A program made the translations under genes and the position numbers. A stretch of 64,000 nucleotides of DNA from Entrophospora sp. SA101 (taxonomy: Eukaryota; Glomeromycota; Glomeromycetes; Entrophosporales; Entrophosporaceae), in assembly GCA_958430865.1 (NCBI GenBank), contig CAUDNR010000080.1, forward strand, positions 40,229 through 104,228, in the 5' to 3' direction. Within the stretch, counting starts at the first letter, position 1; each line of letters begins with the position of its first letter. This document shows positions 1-10,806 of this stretch, piece after piece. The notes beneath the pieces are model-generated. The model did no database searches. It worked only from the letters and a program-made list of their open reading frames with translations, and had not been told where the DNA came from.

Positions 1-80
1 TGTTTATAGGTAAGATTGTTGTTTTTTTTAATTTTTAAATTTTTTTTTTAAAAATTTTATTAAATTTTTTTTTAATTAAA
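1..80. repeat. Diverged low-complexity left edge of block Q
   Basis: T- and A-runs that resemble but do not match the matching part of the other Q copies (about 21529-21608). The other copies share one exact sequence here and this one differs at many positions. From about position 81 onward the identity becomes complete. The first 20 bases (ending GTAAGATTGTTG) have no counterpart at that place in the other copies, so a junction may lie here. Confidence 0.5.
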
Positions 81-279
81 ATACATATATTTGCTTATTA
101 ATAATTGTGTTTATTGTGAATATATATTGGTTTTCCTTTTTTTTAAAAAAAAAAAAAAAAAAGAATAATTGTCTGAAATTTACACTCTTCTTTCGAAAAA
201 GTGTATTATTTCTATATTGTCATTACATCCATATATTGCAGGAGAGTTGGAAGTATTATTTATTATTGGTGGTAATGGT

Positions 280-1320
280 GAATGATGATGATGCCACTAC
301 GACTTCTACGACTTCATCAATTCTGAGCTTTTTTCCTTTTATGAGATGAGTGATGATGATGATGAAACTGCCATCATCTTATCAATTAATACTTTTCCTT
401 TTTGTACTTCTTCTCTATTTTTTCCCCCTTTTCTTTTTTTCCTGCTAATGCTGCAGCTAATTCAGCAACTGGTTTCTGTGGTTGTTGACATATCTTATCA
501 GCTGGTGAAAATTTGAGTCTTTGGCTTTGGTGGCAACTGTTCATTCTCAATCAATTGCCCGTTATATTGTTCAGTTTTGTATTGGAAAAATTCTTGTGAT
601 GGTCCAATTTGAATTTCCATGAATACTTGTTTTCTGGTGAATTACCAACTTTCTTGACTGAATATTTGGTTTTATTGGTTCCATGAAATAATTTCTTTGG
701 AACTGATTGATGATTGTTCCAGTCCGAGCCCCTTCAATTTAAAGAAATTCTCATCCACCATCTCTTCAACAATATCATATACAAGTTACAAATGAATCTT
801 CATTCTCCAATATTATTTCATCGATGATGAAGCGCTATGTAGCAAAATCATTACAACATTCTGGTTTTGCTAGAACATTTAGGAAATATCTTGATAATCA
901 TGATAAAAGAATGATAGTTGAGCATGTTCTTTATGAAAATGGAATAGGATTATTAGATGATATTGACTCTTACCTCGAGATTATTTGAAGGATTTAAGAA
1001 GAAGATTGGATGCTTGCTTTTAATAATCAATCCAAATGGCAGTGATGGCGGTTCCAACAATTCAGAAAAGATTACGGCAAGACTTGTTTCATAATTCATT
1101 TCTAATGGTGGTGTCTCTTTTGGCTATTATTATTATTATTACAAATAACAACGTTGTAACAGCCGAAGAATCACTAGAAATAGAATTGGCAAAGATAGAA
1201 AGTGGGCGCAACAGCAGCAGCAGAATAGCATCTTCAGAAGTGCTTTATTCCCGGTCAGTGTTTTCCACGGGCATTGGACAAAAGTATAATCTGATATTTT
1301 TTTTTTAAAGAAGGGAAGCA
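280..1320. other. Non-coding or decayed coding segment of block Q
   Basis: No convincing gene. Short open stretches occur on both strands. On the minus strand around 440-760 there are Lys/Pro-rich pieces in changing frames. On the plus strand, 788-988 encodes a charged piece ending in DIDSYLEII before a stop, and 1036-1308 can encode a peptide with an early hydrophobic stretch (LLAIIIIIT). Frames change between the pieces, which fits a decayed gene or coincidence. I recognise no family. The same segment recurs at 21808-22848, 39400-40440 and 60085-61125. Confidence 0.35.
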
Positions 1321-1443
1321 ACTCCCACCATTCTAAATAAGTAAAAAAAAATTTTCACAAAGATTTCACATAATGAAAATATTGAACATGACAACCGTTT
1401 CTACGATAATTTACATATACATAATATTTTAATATTTGATAAG

Positions 1444-1541
1444 TACAGTCAAACCTCATTTCAACGAATCTTGCATTATATAAAAACATATAGAATTCAT
1501 CGAAATGTGATTAGATTCAATTTGTGCGAGGTTTAATTGTA
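1444..1541. mobile_element. MITE-like element A, copy 1
   Basis: Begins TACAGTCAAACCTCATTTC and ends with the imperfect complement GCGAGGTTTAATTGTA. The TACAGTCAAACCTC terminus is shared with element B 60 bp downstream and with the element at 50134-51054. The length (about 98 bp) and lack of coding capacity fit a decayed MITE of the Tc1/mariner type (inference). Other copies: 22972-23069, 40564-40661, 61249-61346. Confidence 0.6.
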
Positions 1542-1604
1542 TTGCCTTCACTATGTAAAATCTTTGCGAACCTTTTTTAATCTTTTATTGTTTATTTTAT
1601 CAAA

Positions 1605-1730
1605 TACAGTCAAAACCTCGTTTCAACGAGTGGTTGGACACATAAGAAAGGATCATTCAAAATTCGTTGAAACGTGAATTTAATTACAGTTCGCTGAAAC
1701 GAAGTTCTTCGAAACGAGGGTTTGACTGTA
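1605..1730. mobile_element. MITE-like element B, copy 1
   Basis: Terminal inverted repeats: TACAGTCAAAACCTCGTTTC at the left and CGAAACGAGGGTTTGACTGTA at the right. An inner pair (TTCGTTGAAACG and GCTGAAACGAAG) adds to the fold. It is 126 bp and non-coding. Ends in TA suit a Tc1/mariner-type MITE. Other copies: 23133-23258, 40725-40850, 61410-61535. Confidence 0.75.
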
Positions 1731-3240
1731 CAAACGAAATATGATGATATAACAACGGGAATGAAAGAATTCTTAAATTTTTATCATAATTTTTTTAACA
1801 AGCAAAATTTATATTTTTTCTGAGACATTAAAAGTGACAGGCACAGACAGACGCCAACTTACGTAATTTTTCAATTGGTTGTTGACCTATTAATTTTATA
1901 TATTGAGATTCATATACATCTGTATAAAATCCCTATTGCTGTATTCTTTGAATTAATGCATTATTTAAACAATCTGCTAAACTTACCTAAAATTTTATTT
2001 GCCAAAATGATTCCAGTGTGGTTTTCATGAAGAGGTACAAGATCAAGTAATATTTTCATCATCATCAACCCAATATGCCGTAACACCAAGATATCCCTGA
2101 TTTGTAGTTGTGGAAGACCAGGTATCTGTTGTAAGGGATATCTTGTGTGAAAAATAACTAATCATTTTCTTAATGATAATTTTTCGCTTCTTAAAATTGA
2201 TACAATCCAATTATTTGGCATCAAGGTAACTTATAACGTAAATCAACAAAATATTTATCCTCAAAGGATTTAATTTATTTTTAATTTTGAATCATTGGAA
2301 ATCGAATATTGTTTAATATTATTATTGTTGAGAATATTTTTACGTTTATTTTGAAAATGACGTACTAATGCCTGTAACTTAACTTTGCAAAATGTACATT
2401 CTACAGAACCATATTTCAAATATTGACGATCTGCTTTTGTATTTTTAATGGTAAATTTTGTTAATGTTAAGGTTGAGGTTGACATTGATGTTGAAGATGG
2501 TCTCGAGTATAAAAATTGACAGCCCAATTTTTTTCTTAACACACTGTATATCATATAACTGTTACTTCCAAGTATATTGATGAGCTTCTGGATCGGGAAG
2601 CACGTATCAGCAGGCACCATCCCCGTATATTAGCAATAGGATCTCTTGACCGCTCCATTTTATCAATCTGCGTGTTAAATCTACCTTCAAGCATTCTGAG
2701 AATATTCCTATGGTATGGGCAATCCTGGGTACTCGCTGGCTCTCTAAAGTAATGCTTGTCAAGAAAATGGCCCAAAATTGTACAAACTTGTCCACCGATG
2801 TAGGATTATTTTATGATTAACTCTGTATTAGGGATCGTATTTCTTCTCTTTATGTGGCTACAAAAAAAGGAGTATATTGACATAAGCATTTCATATGATT
2901 AAAAACCTTAATCGACGCTAATATCTTACATTTTACGAAAATCATCCACAGGCATAGAAACTTTTGGATATCAAAGTCACAAGGTTGGTGAATTACTTAC
3001 TATCTACAGAATTCTTGACTTATGCCCAAATCTGCGTTGGATAAAACCATCAAAGAGACAAAAGAAATACGGAGGATTGTTGTAAATCAATACAGGAAGG
3101 AAATCGAATTACGAGAAATATTGTTATGGCTTCTAGATGCCCATTCAAACCTATTTATATTTGAAAACCATTTATTACTAATTTCTGGGCAGTAAACATG
3201 TAAATAATTATCATAAGGATTCTAAAATGACTTGGTATTG
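1731..3240. other. Remaining block Q sequence, no confident gene
   Basis: Several minus-strand open stretches (2270-2620, 2551-2775, 2607-2795) overlap in different frames. One contains a CTFCKVKLQALVRHF segment, a Cys pair followed by His, which might be a decayed zinc-finger piece. No start, intron or family could be established. The stretch recurs at 23259-24768, 40851-42360 and 61536-63045. Confidence 0.3.
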
Positions 3241-3313
3241 TTGATTAATGGATTAGTTGATTAATGGATTTATTAACATTTATTAATATCATTGTTAAAA
3301 AAAATTTTTCAAC

Positions 3314-3905
3314 CTGAATTATAATCAAGACCTGGAATTTGTTGTAATCTTGGCGGGCTTTTTCTTGGAGTAAGTGGTGCTAAATAATTAAAATTTTGAA
3401 ATATTATTACTTTATCATATATTATATACAGATAGACAGATAAATGGATAGATAGATTACTATTTATAGCAGGTTGTCTAGTGTATACAATTAATTGGAC
3501 TTCCGATTTTCTCTTTGAAAATTCATCCCAAAACGATTTATAAGATATTTCATTTTTTAAATCATGATGTAGAGAATCTTTCCAAGTACCTATACGATAA
3601 TACAGAGTAGTAGTGTCTATTGTTCCCCATTTCTTTGGCAGTTTTAGATTAGAAATGTTGTTGGTTAATTGTTGAATGACAAGATTTGGATCATCGTTTT
3701 GATCAATATTTGCAATAGATACACGTAGACTACGTTCAATTTTAGCGATTGGATCATGAGTCACATCGAAACACACTAATGGAATTGTTGGTAAATCTTT
3801 TATGTGGAAAGAGGAAGGAAAAAAAGAATTGGGAAAGATAAGAAGATTGATCGATTATGATTTTCAAAAGAAAGAAAATCATAAACATATATGTATGTAT
3901 GTATG

Positions 3906-3949
<44 letters not shown>

Positions 3950-4661
3950 TATGTATTTAATATGTGTGTATGTGTATATAGAAAAGAAAAAAGAAAAAGA
4001 ATTGTTACACATCTAAAAATTATATATATAACTTTTTTTAAAATCATTCCTTTTTTTTTTTTTTAAGAATAAAAGTATAAAATATAAAATATAAAATATA
4101 AAAATATGATTCGATACCATTTGAAATTGGATTATGATGATTTAAATCATCGATTTCTCCTGATGTAGCAGATGATGTTGATGTTGTTTTTTTATGATGA
4201 TGATGATGATGATGATTAATGTTATTATTACTAATAATATTATTGTTACTACTATTATTACTACCACCAATGCTACCATTGCTACTAGCAGCGGCAGCAG
4301 CAGCAACAGCAGCGCCTGATTTTTCTTCATGTTCAATTAATTCTTCTAAAACCTCTCTCATCATTGGTTCAAATTCTTGTGATTCCCAACCATAATTAAG
4401 AGCCATATTATAACTTTCAATATGTTGAAAGTATTGGTCCAAAGAATTTGCTTTGATGGTACCTTGTTTCTTTTTTGCATCGATATATTCTTGTAGGTAT
4501 TGTTTTGTTACCGGGAAAAAAGAATCAACGGTAGGATGAAGACTTTTAAGAACATTTAAAAAATTTTTTACACCACAACGTGAAGCACGAGTGTTTAAAC
4601 TGACAGACCTTTGACGACGACGTGGCTTCGAAATATGAAGATGTTTACGAGTTGCAGGCAT
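3314..4661 (-). pseudogene. Unrecognised four-exon gene, copy lacking exon 4
   Basis: Inverted copy of the gene described at 19597-21334. Exons 1-3 are at 4661-4118, 3796-3461 and 3379-3314, with the same phases and splice sites. The block boundary at 3241 falls inside intron 3, so the last exon, which supplies about 98 C-terminal residues, is absent and block Q follows instead. No acceptor that restores the frame is evident. If the junction is real this copy encodes a truncated protein. If it is a chimera the gene is not a separate locus. Confidence 0.7.
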
Positions 4662-5494
4662 TTTTTCTATTTGTTGTAATTAAAAAACTTTTGTTTATTT
4701 TATTGGAAAAATTTTTTTATAAAGTCTAAATTATAAATATTTTATATATATATATATATATATAATTTATTATTAATATATATATATGTGTATGTATGTA
4801 TATAAATATGTAAATATTAAAATATTATTAATAACATGTAAAATAATTAATTAATAAAAAAGTTTCGTAAACAAAGTGAAGAAGATAAAGTAAGGTAGGC
4901 GTCAAATATGGGTAAAGTAGTTGGTGGTTAATAGTAACTAATAATTTACTAATAGTAATAATAATAATAATAATAACAATAACAGCAACGTAGTAGTAAA
5001 TCTACCATTAAAATAAATAATAGATTTAGTTTTTTATTGTTTAAATTCTAATTTATAATATTTTACAACTAATTAATGAATATTATTTAATTATATTTAT
5101 AATATAGGAGAAAAAAATTCCTTTGTGAAAAAAAAACGCCACCCATCAACGGATAACAATTGAACAATAGGGTTTAACGGAGACATTATGCTAATTTTTT
5201 CAAATAATAAAAATTAATGATAATAATAATAATTCTGACAATCTGGAAATAAATAAGTATTAATAATAATATAATAATAATAATAAAAATAATCTAAACA
5301 TAGATTAAAAATGAGTTTAAGCTATAGATGACGAAATCAACTTTAAAACTTTAAATTTAGGTAAATCTTTTTTAAAAAAGATCTGCCACATAATTATTTA
5401 ACGTGTTTTATTTTTAATTTTATTTATTTTAATAAATTCTCCTAAATAAAAAAAACAATTTTCGATTTACTATTTATATTTATTATAAAATAAT

Positions 5495-5525
<31 letters not shown>

Positions 5526-5645
5526 ATAAATCATGGGGCATGCTGGACAAATTAAACATGTGGCACGAAAGAATTGCAGGGGTTCAAATTTAGTAGAATT
5601 GGTTATTAACCGTCACAACGATTTTTTTATTGGCCAACAAAAAAA
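4662..5645. other. AT-rich 5' flank of the unrecognised gene
   Basis: No gene seen. It holds TA and TAA microsatellites (for example 4744-4764, 4958-4975, 5506-5527) and A/T runs. It is the upstream region of the minus-strand gene and probably contains its promoter, but no specific element can be named. Copies at 18613-19596 and 56890-57873. Confidence 0.4.
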
Positions 5646-6376
5646 TTAAAATTTCAAATTTGAAGTGATAAAAAGACAACAGGTAATTGGTCGATTGAAA
5701 ATATTTCGGCTATGGCTATAAAGTCCACACATAATAGAATATTGAGCACTTATCTGTGTATCAATGGTTCTTGAATTCCATATTTCTTTGAAATGTTGAG
5801 ATCGATCATAAAGATTATGAAGTTCGTGTCTATCTCTAGACAATTAGAATACACCAAGTTAAAATACGTAATGACAAATTACTTGCATTTAACGTCAAAC
5901 TGGATGTATGTAACAATAATTATTGTAGAAAGACGATTTCAAACAATAGCATCACATACTCCAACAGCCCTTTAAGCCATTGTTAAGCTTCACAAGGTCA
6001 CTCAACCCATTGATGAATGCTTTACAAATTTGAAAGCAAATCCTCCCTTTTTTGATTCGGGGCGTAAACTGAAAAATCAGGTTTCGAAAATCTTTAAAAA
6101 GAATAACACTTTTTCCACAAGTCTAAAACATACTCGAATTCAAGTTCGTTGAAGATAAAAAATACACATCTTTCTCCAAGGAGCAAAACTTCTTTTTACA
6201 ATGTGAGGATGAATCTGTAATTTTTCATTTGCCATAATGGGAAAAGCCTGTTCTTTTCTTCCAAAACGCCATTGACTGTTTGACCGATGCAAGGCAATAA
6301 AAGTATATGGGCAATTATTATTGGTTTCGAAGCCAAGAAACCCATAATAGCTAGGACAGAAACTAAATTTGTTCAT
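5646..6376 (-). pseudogene. Two unrecognised coding-like fragments, copy 1
   Basis: Inverted copy of the fragments described at 17882-18612. The pieces are at 6376-6140 and 5843-5646 on the minus strand. Nothing differs from the forward copies by eye. Confidence 0.3.
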
Positions 6377-8206
6377 TTTATTTTGACACGTAATCTTATC
6401 ATTTTTTGCTCAATCTTCATCCTCATTCTCATTCCACATTTATCTATTCATTTATCTATTCATTTATCTATTCATTTATCTATTGATTATTTATCCAATA
6501 ACTTTTATAGTAGAATTAAATATGCAGGATATTTTTAACCACTAAAAAACAATTTTAATTTATTGTTTATTTATTTTATTTTTAAAAACAATGTCAATAT
6601 TAGGATAACAATAGAGAACCCATCATTATTATCTATATCAAAAAATGTAACCTTAAAAGTTTGTGTATTTTTTGCACTACAAAAAACTAAAAAAACTTGT
6701 AAGTCTTATAATTTGTAATTAAAAATATTTTAAGATATTATTTTTAATGTTTTTGATATTTAAAGTTTATCAATTTATCAATTTATCATACAATTGTAAA
6801 AAATGTATTTATGATCTATTAATTAGTATTGCTAATAATAAAATTTCACACTTTTGCTTATCACATATTTTAATTAGACATTGAATGATTATTATTATTA
6901 TTATTATTTTTAGTAGAGTTTGTCCGTCCGTTCATTTAATTCTGTTAATATTAAAAAATTAAACATGATCTAATTAATTCATCGGCGTTATGCATAATTC
7001 GTCCAATTATTTTCTATGATTATATTTACTTTGTTTTCCATTCTAGTAAATTCATGCCTATCAAAAAATTAAAATTGGGAATAATCGGGATTTTTCATTC
7101 TCATGATTATTTATCGCAGTAAATATTAATAAACGATAACAACTTTTTCAATTAATTGATTGGTTGGATCGATTGGACCGATTAGCAAATCAATCTGTTG
7201 GACAAAATCGAAAGATTTTACTGCAAATTTTTTAACAGTTCTGCGGGGGAGATGCCGTCAATGCTTATCATATTTTTTTAATATTAAATTATTTTGGTCG
7301 TATGTATTAATTTAATTTTGATCTAATTATTTTTACTTTACTACAGTTTTTTATGATTTCGTGTTTTCCATATTAGTTTAAAATATCAACAAATAAAAAG
7401 CCTAACAAAATTTTATTATTAATAATTTTGTTCACGTGCTTATCACCTATCTAAAGCACAAATAATTAATAAGTGCACAAATACATTGTTTGTAAGCCAA
7501 TTTTGTAAATGATTTACTTGCAATTCCTAATTTCGTAATTTACTGTTTTTTTTTAAAAAAAATGTTTTACCAAATTTATATCAATAGATACAAAAAAGAA
7601 ATAAACACGCATTCTCCAGATTTAGATCACAAAATATTATAGTAATTTACAAAGAAGTAGAAAACAACATTATTGGTACAATAGACAAAAATCTTTTTTC
7701 TTTAAAACTTAATCGTTGATTATTATATTAAAAAATGTGACATCTTTATATGGATTTGAAAGTATCAAATATAATAATATGATGAAATTAGTGAAATTAT
7801 AAATAATGTAATTAATTAATAAAATCAAAACAATTTGTTCTGTTCGATCTCTTTATACTGTATTGGATGTATGTATGTAACGTATATTGTATATAAATAC
7901 AATTGAAATATTCATAATCATATAAAGATACACATGTAAATTCTTTGTATAATTTTTTTTAAAAAAATAAATCGTTCTTTAAAATAAAATAAAATTTGAC
8001 AATTTTATTTTTCAACATTTCCATCACCAACCAACATCCCAAATATTTTACGATTTACTCTTAAGAAATAATTTGTTGAATTTAACAAAAAATTTTTTTT
8101 TTAAAGAACGATTGATTAACTAATTCACTTTGCTTATTAGTGGAATAGTTTTTACATTCTTTTAAATCCTCTCTCCTTCAATCCATTAATCATTAATTAT
8201 CGAAAA
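6377..8206. other. Non-coding AT-rich region between P genes
   Basis: No gene seen on either strand. It holds a four-unit tandem repeat of ATTTATCTATTC (about 6437-6484), an ATT run near 6890 and long A/T-rich tracts. It lies between the fragment pair and the surface-protein gene and includes that gene's upstream region. Copies at 16052-17881 and 54329-56158. Confidence 0.4.
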
Positions 8207-9093
8207 ATGGTTTTTGTTAAAATACTTTTTTTCGTTATTTTGTCAATTTTGGTAAATTTTTTTTTAATTTTCAAAGTTTTCAAAAAAGATAATTTAAAAG
8301 AATATAATATATTAATATAGTAATATGATTTTTATGTATAGGGGTCCACCGGCATCAATGGAGACGATATTTTTACAGGCATATCCAAGGCTCCTGGAAA
8401 TCGGGGTGCTTGGTACACGTGTAGTGATATAGACACACGTTACGTCAGTAAGTTATATTATTCCAATAATTCCATCAATAATAATCATTCATTATTACCA
8501 CATCACCATCATAACCATCATTACTTTCAGGTTTTGCAATGAATATCGTTGATTCGAGCACACCGATGACTCCGGGATTTATCGGGACAATTATACCAGG
8601 TGTACCGCCAGAAAAACCAATTCCAAAATATCGACCAGGATTAATAGTTTATCAATTAGCTAATTCCGAAATGCAAAAATACTTGGATCCAACATCCGAT
8701 TTCGAATACGTACCATCATTGTCTTGTTATGATGAACCGAAAGCAACTTGTAAACAAGACGCTGGTAAAATCCCATTACAATTCAGTACTAAACAATGCT
8801 TGTTAATGGAAAATCCAACTGGTCTCGATATTGTTTTTAATGTTTCATTATCATGGACAAAATCAATTTTTAATTCCGATGTTCAAAGTCCTAATGTACC
8901 CGGTGGACTTGATTCAATCACAACCACCACAGATGTTTCTTCTGCGACATCTAGTTCTTCACCAACTACCGTATCTGATCCCAATTATTCTTCTTCGTCG
9001 AGTTCTGCATTCAGTATTAATAGTGATACCAAATTTTTTAATATTTTAAATATTATAATTGCCGCTAGTTTATTGTTAATTTATTATTTTTAA
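8207..9093 (+). CDS. Secreted GPI-anchored-type surface protein, copy 1
   Basis: Three exons: 8207-8251, 8342-8447, 8531-9093; introns GT..AG with consistent phases; 237 residues. Exon 1 is a hydrophobic signal peptide (MVFVKILFFVILSIL). The mature part has four cysteines (about residues 42, 116, 124, 140), suggesting two disulfides, and an NVS glycosylation site near 154. A Ser/Thr-rich stalk of about 50 residues follows, then a terminal hydrophobic segment (FFNILNIIIAASLLLIYYF), the classical layout of a GPI-anchored wall or membrane protein. I recognise no enzyme motif, so the function is unknown; an adhesin, wall or host-interface protein is possible. The start is the first ATG and opens the signal peptide. 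Copies with the same sequence are at 15165-16051 and 53442-54328. Confidence 0.75.
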
Positions 9094-10090
9094 TACCAAA
9101 TTTATTCATAATTTTTTTTTATTTATGTATAATATCATTTATTTATTTATTTATTTATTTATGTATTTTTATTTTTTGTATAAATTTAAATTTTTTTTTT
9201 GTCTGACCTTTTTTTTTTCGAGAAAAAAAAAACAATGATATTTTTATCCGGAATTCTTCTTAATAATTTATAATGGATTTTTGTCGTTGTCGATTTTTTT
9301 TTCTCGCCTTATTATTTAATGTAGGAGAGAATATTGGGGTTCAAAATGATGGAACGACTGTTATTATTATTATTTTAATAATAGCATTATAATGTTTTTT
9401 CTCGTTCCAAACTCATTTAAATACTCGCTCAATACATCCATATAAGATAATCGGAATAATTAATTCCAAAGCAAGTATTCATGCCAAGCTTATTCTTATC
9501 CGGCTTGATCCGATTTACTTTGCTTCTCCGGCTGGTCAGCATTTGTGCCTTTTCTTTTTTTAAAACATTTCAATTCTTTAACTTTAATCTGAAGTTACTG
9601 AATAATATTTTCACTTTTGAAGTTACCCATTTAAATATTTTAGTTGCTCAATCAATACTGTTACGTGATCAGATAAAAATAAAAGTAATGACAAGCATAG
9701 TAGTGCTCGTCCTATTTTATTTAATTTGGTAACATGGTGAAATACAAGATCACGATTAGTTCTGAAAATGACGAACTTTTATATAGGATTGAAGAAATTC
9801 CCACTTTCAAATAATAATCGAAAATCACAACTAAATATCTTTTTAAATGAAGATATCCAAAATATGAAATAACTAAAGATTATCTTTGTAATTGTTTTTG
9901 TATAACAAAATTTTATAACAATCGGAAAAGAATTAAATTTCTATCGAGCAACCAACTAGTCATAAAATGCAACTCATAATCAATATCATGGGCAAAGAAT
10001 GATGAATTAATTGATGAATTTAAATTTAAATCCAATATTTACTTCTTAGATTGAATATTCAATTTGAATTTTACAATGGTTTATAATGGG
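9094..10090. other. Intergenic region downstream of the surface-protein gene
   Basis: No gene supported. It holds an ATTT tandem tract (about 9127-9165), T runs that may serve as the 3' end region, and an 83-codon open stretch (9481-9732) with a hydrophobic, low-complexity translation and no family resemblance. Copies at 14168-15164 and 52445-53441. Confidence 0.4.
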
Positions 10091-10647
10091 TTGGGCTTCT
10101 ATTCAAATAAGGTTTATTTGAATTATTCACTTTATTCGTTATAAATTTGAGTATTCGAATTACATTGAAAGTTTATTCGAATAAGGCGAACAAATTAATT
10201 CGGATAAACAAATAATTAAGGTCCAGTTTAAATCCAAGCCCACCGAAAAGATTGCTATTTATTAAAAGAAACATGAATCTTGATTCATTCTTTCCTTATT
10301 ATTTTCATTTTTAATTTCAATTCTTATAATAATAAAATCAATATTAAACCTTGTTGTATATATAGTTTGAATATTTAAGTAATGAACAACCCATGATTCC
10401 AAATAATCTAATAAAATGAATGAACAAACCCAAGATTCCAATAATGAATGAACAAATAAAACAAATAACATGAATAAAAACGAATAATTCAAATAAAAAA
10501 AACAAATAATCCAAATAAAACAAATAATTCGAATAAAGCGAATTAAATTTTTAATTCAAATAAAACGAATTAAATTTTTTAATTAATTAAAGATCAACTG
10601 TATTACGAATAATTCGAAAAAGAATTTTGGATTGTTAATAGAAGCCC
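10091..10647. mobile_element. Non-autonomous element with 9-bp target duplication, copy 1
   Basis: The sequence TATAATGGG stands directly on both sides (10082-10090 and 10648-10656), as expected for a 9-bp target-site duplication. Just inside are inverted ends: TTGGGCTTCTATTC at the left and the complement of GGGCTTCTATTAAC at the right. The interior is AT-rich with many ATTCGAATAA/AATAATTCG words and has no coding capacity. A 9-bp duplication is typical of Mutator-like elements, although the inverted ends are short here. Copies at 13611-14167 and 51888-52444. Confidence 0.7.
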
Positions 10648-10806
10648 TATAATGGGTAAGTATAAAGTTCCGAACGGTTCGATACCAAATCCAGGCATCC
10701 TAAATTTGTCAACTGTGCAGAAATATATATATAATAACTTTACAATAACTTGTAGCTTAGTTTTGGCACGAAGTATAAATGTTGGAAGGATCCTATTTCT
10801 AAATAC

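Larger units (their letters stand above)
81..3243 (+). repeat. Block Q, copy 1 (truncated)
   Basis: Matches 21609-24771 at a constant offset of 21528, and also the copies at 39201-42363 and 59886-63048. It stops at 3243, where the other copies continue into TTTATAGTAAAAATAATTTTGC-like sequence but this one switches to the inverted P block. The three bases TTG at 3241-3243 belong to both sides. The content is mostly non-coding: T/A runs, two MITE-like elements, and short coding-like pieces in changing frames that I could not join into a gene. Confidence 0.9.

Noticed and set aside
107..349. 80-codon open frame across an A-run (also in the other Q copies)
   Set aside because: It contains a homopolymer-encoded Lys run and lacks an ATG start at its beginning.
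788..988. Possible Puf-type RNA-binding repeat
   Set aside because: The spacing of hydrophobic residues was suggestive, but the repeat core residues could not be found and the frame closes quickly.
3754..4066. Overlapping open frames on both strands rich in Ile/Tyr
   Set aside because: They are translations of the TA/CATA microsatellite in intron 1 of the unrecognised gene; the same applies to 20192-20504 and 58469-58781.
4142..4336. Leu/Ile/Val-rich open frame antisense or off-frame within exon 1
   Set aside because: Off-frame reading of the Ala/Asn/His homopolymer codons of the real exon.
9481..9732. 83-codon hydrophobic open frame
   Set aside because: AT-driven Phe/Leu composition, no family, no supporting splice or start context.
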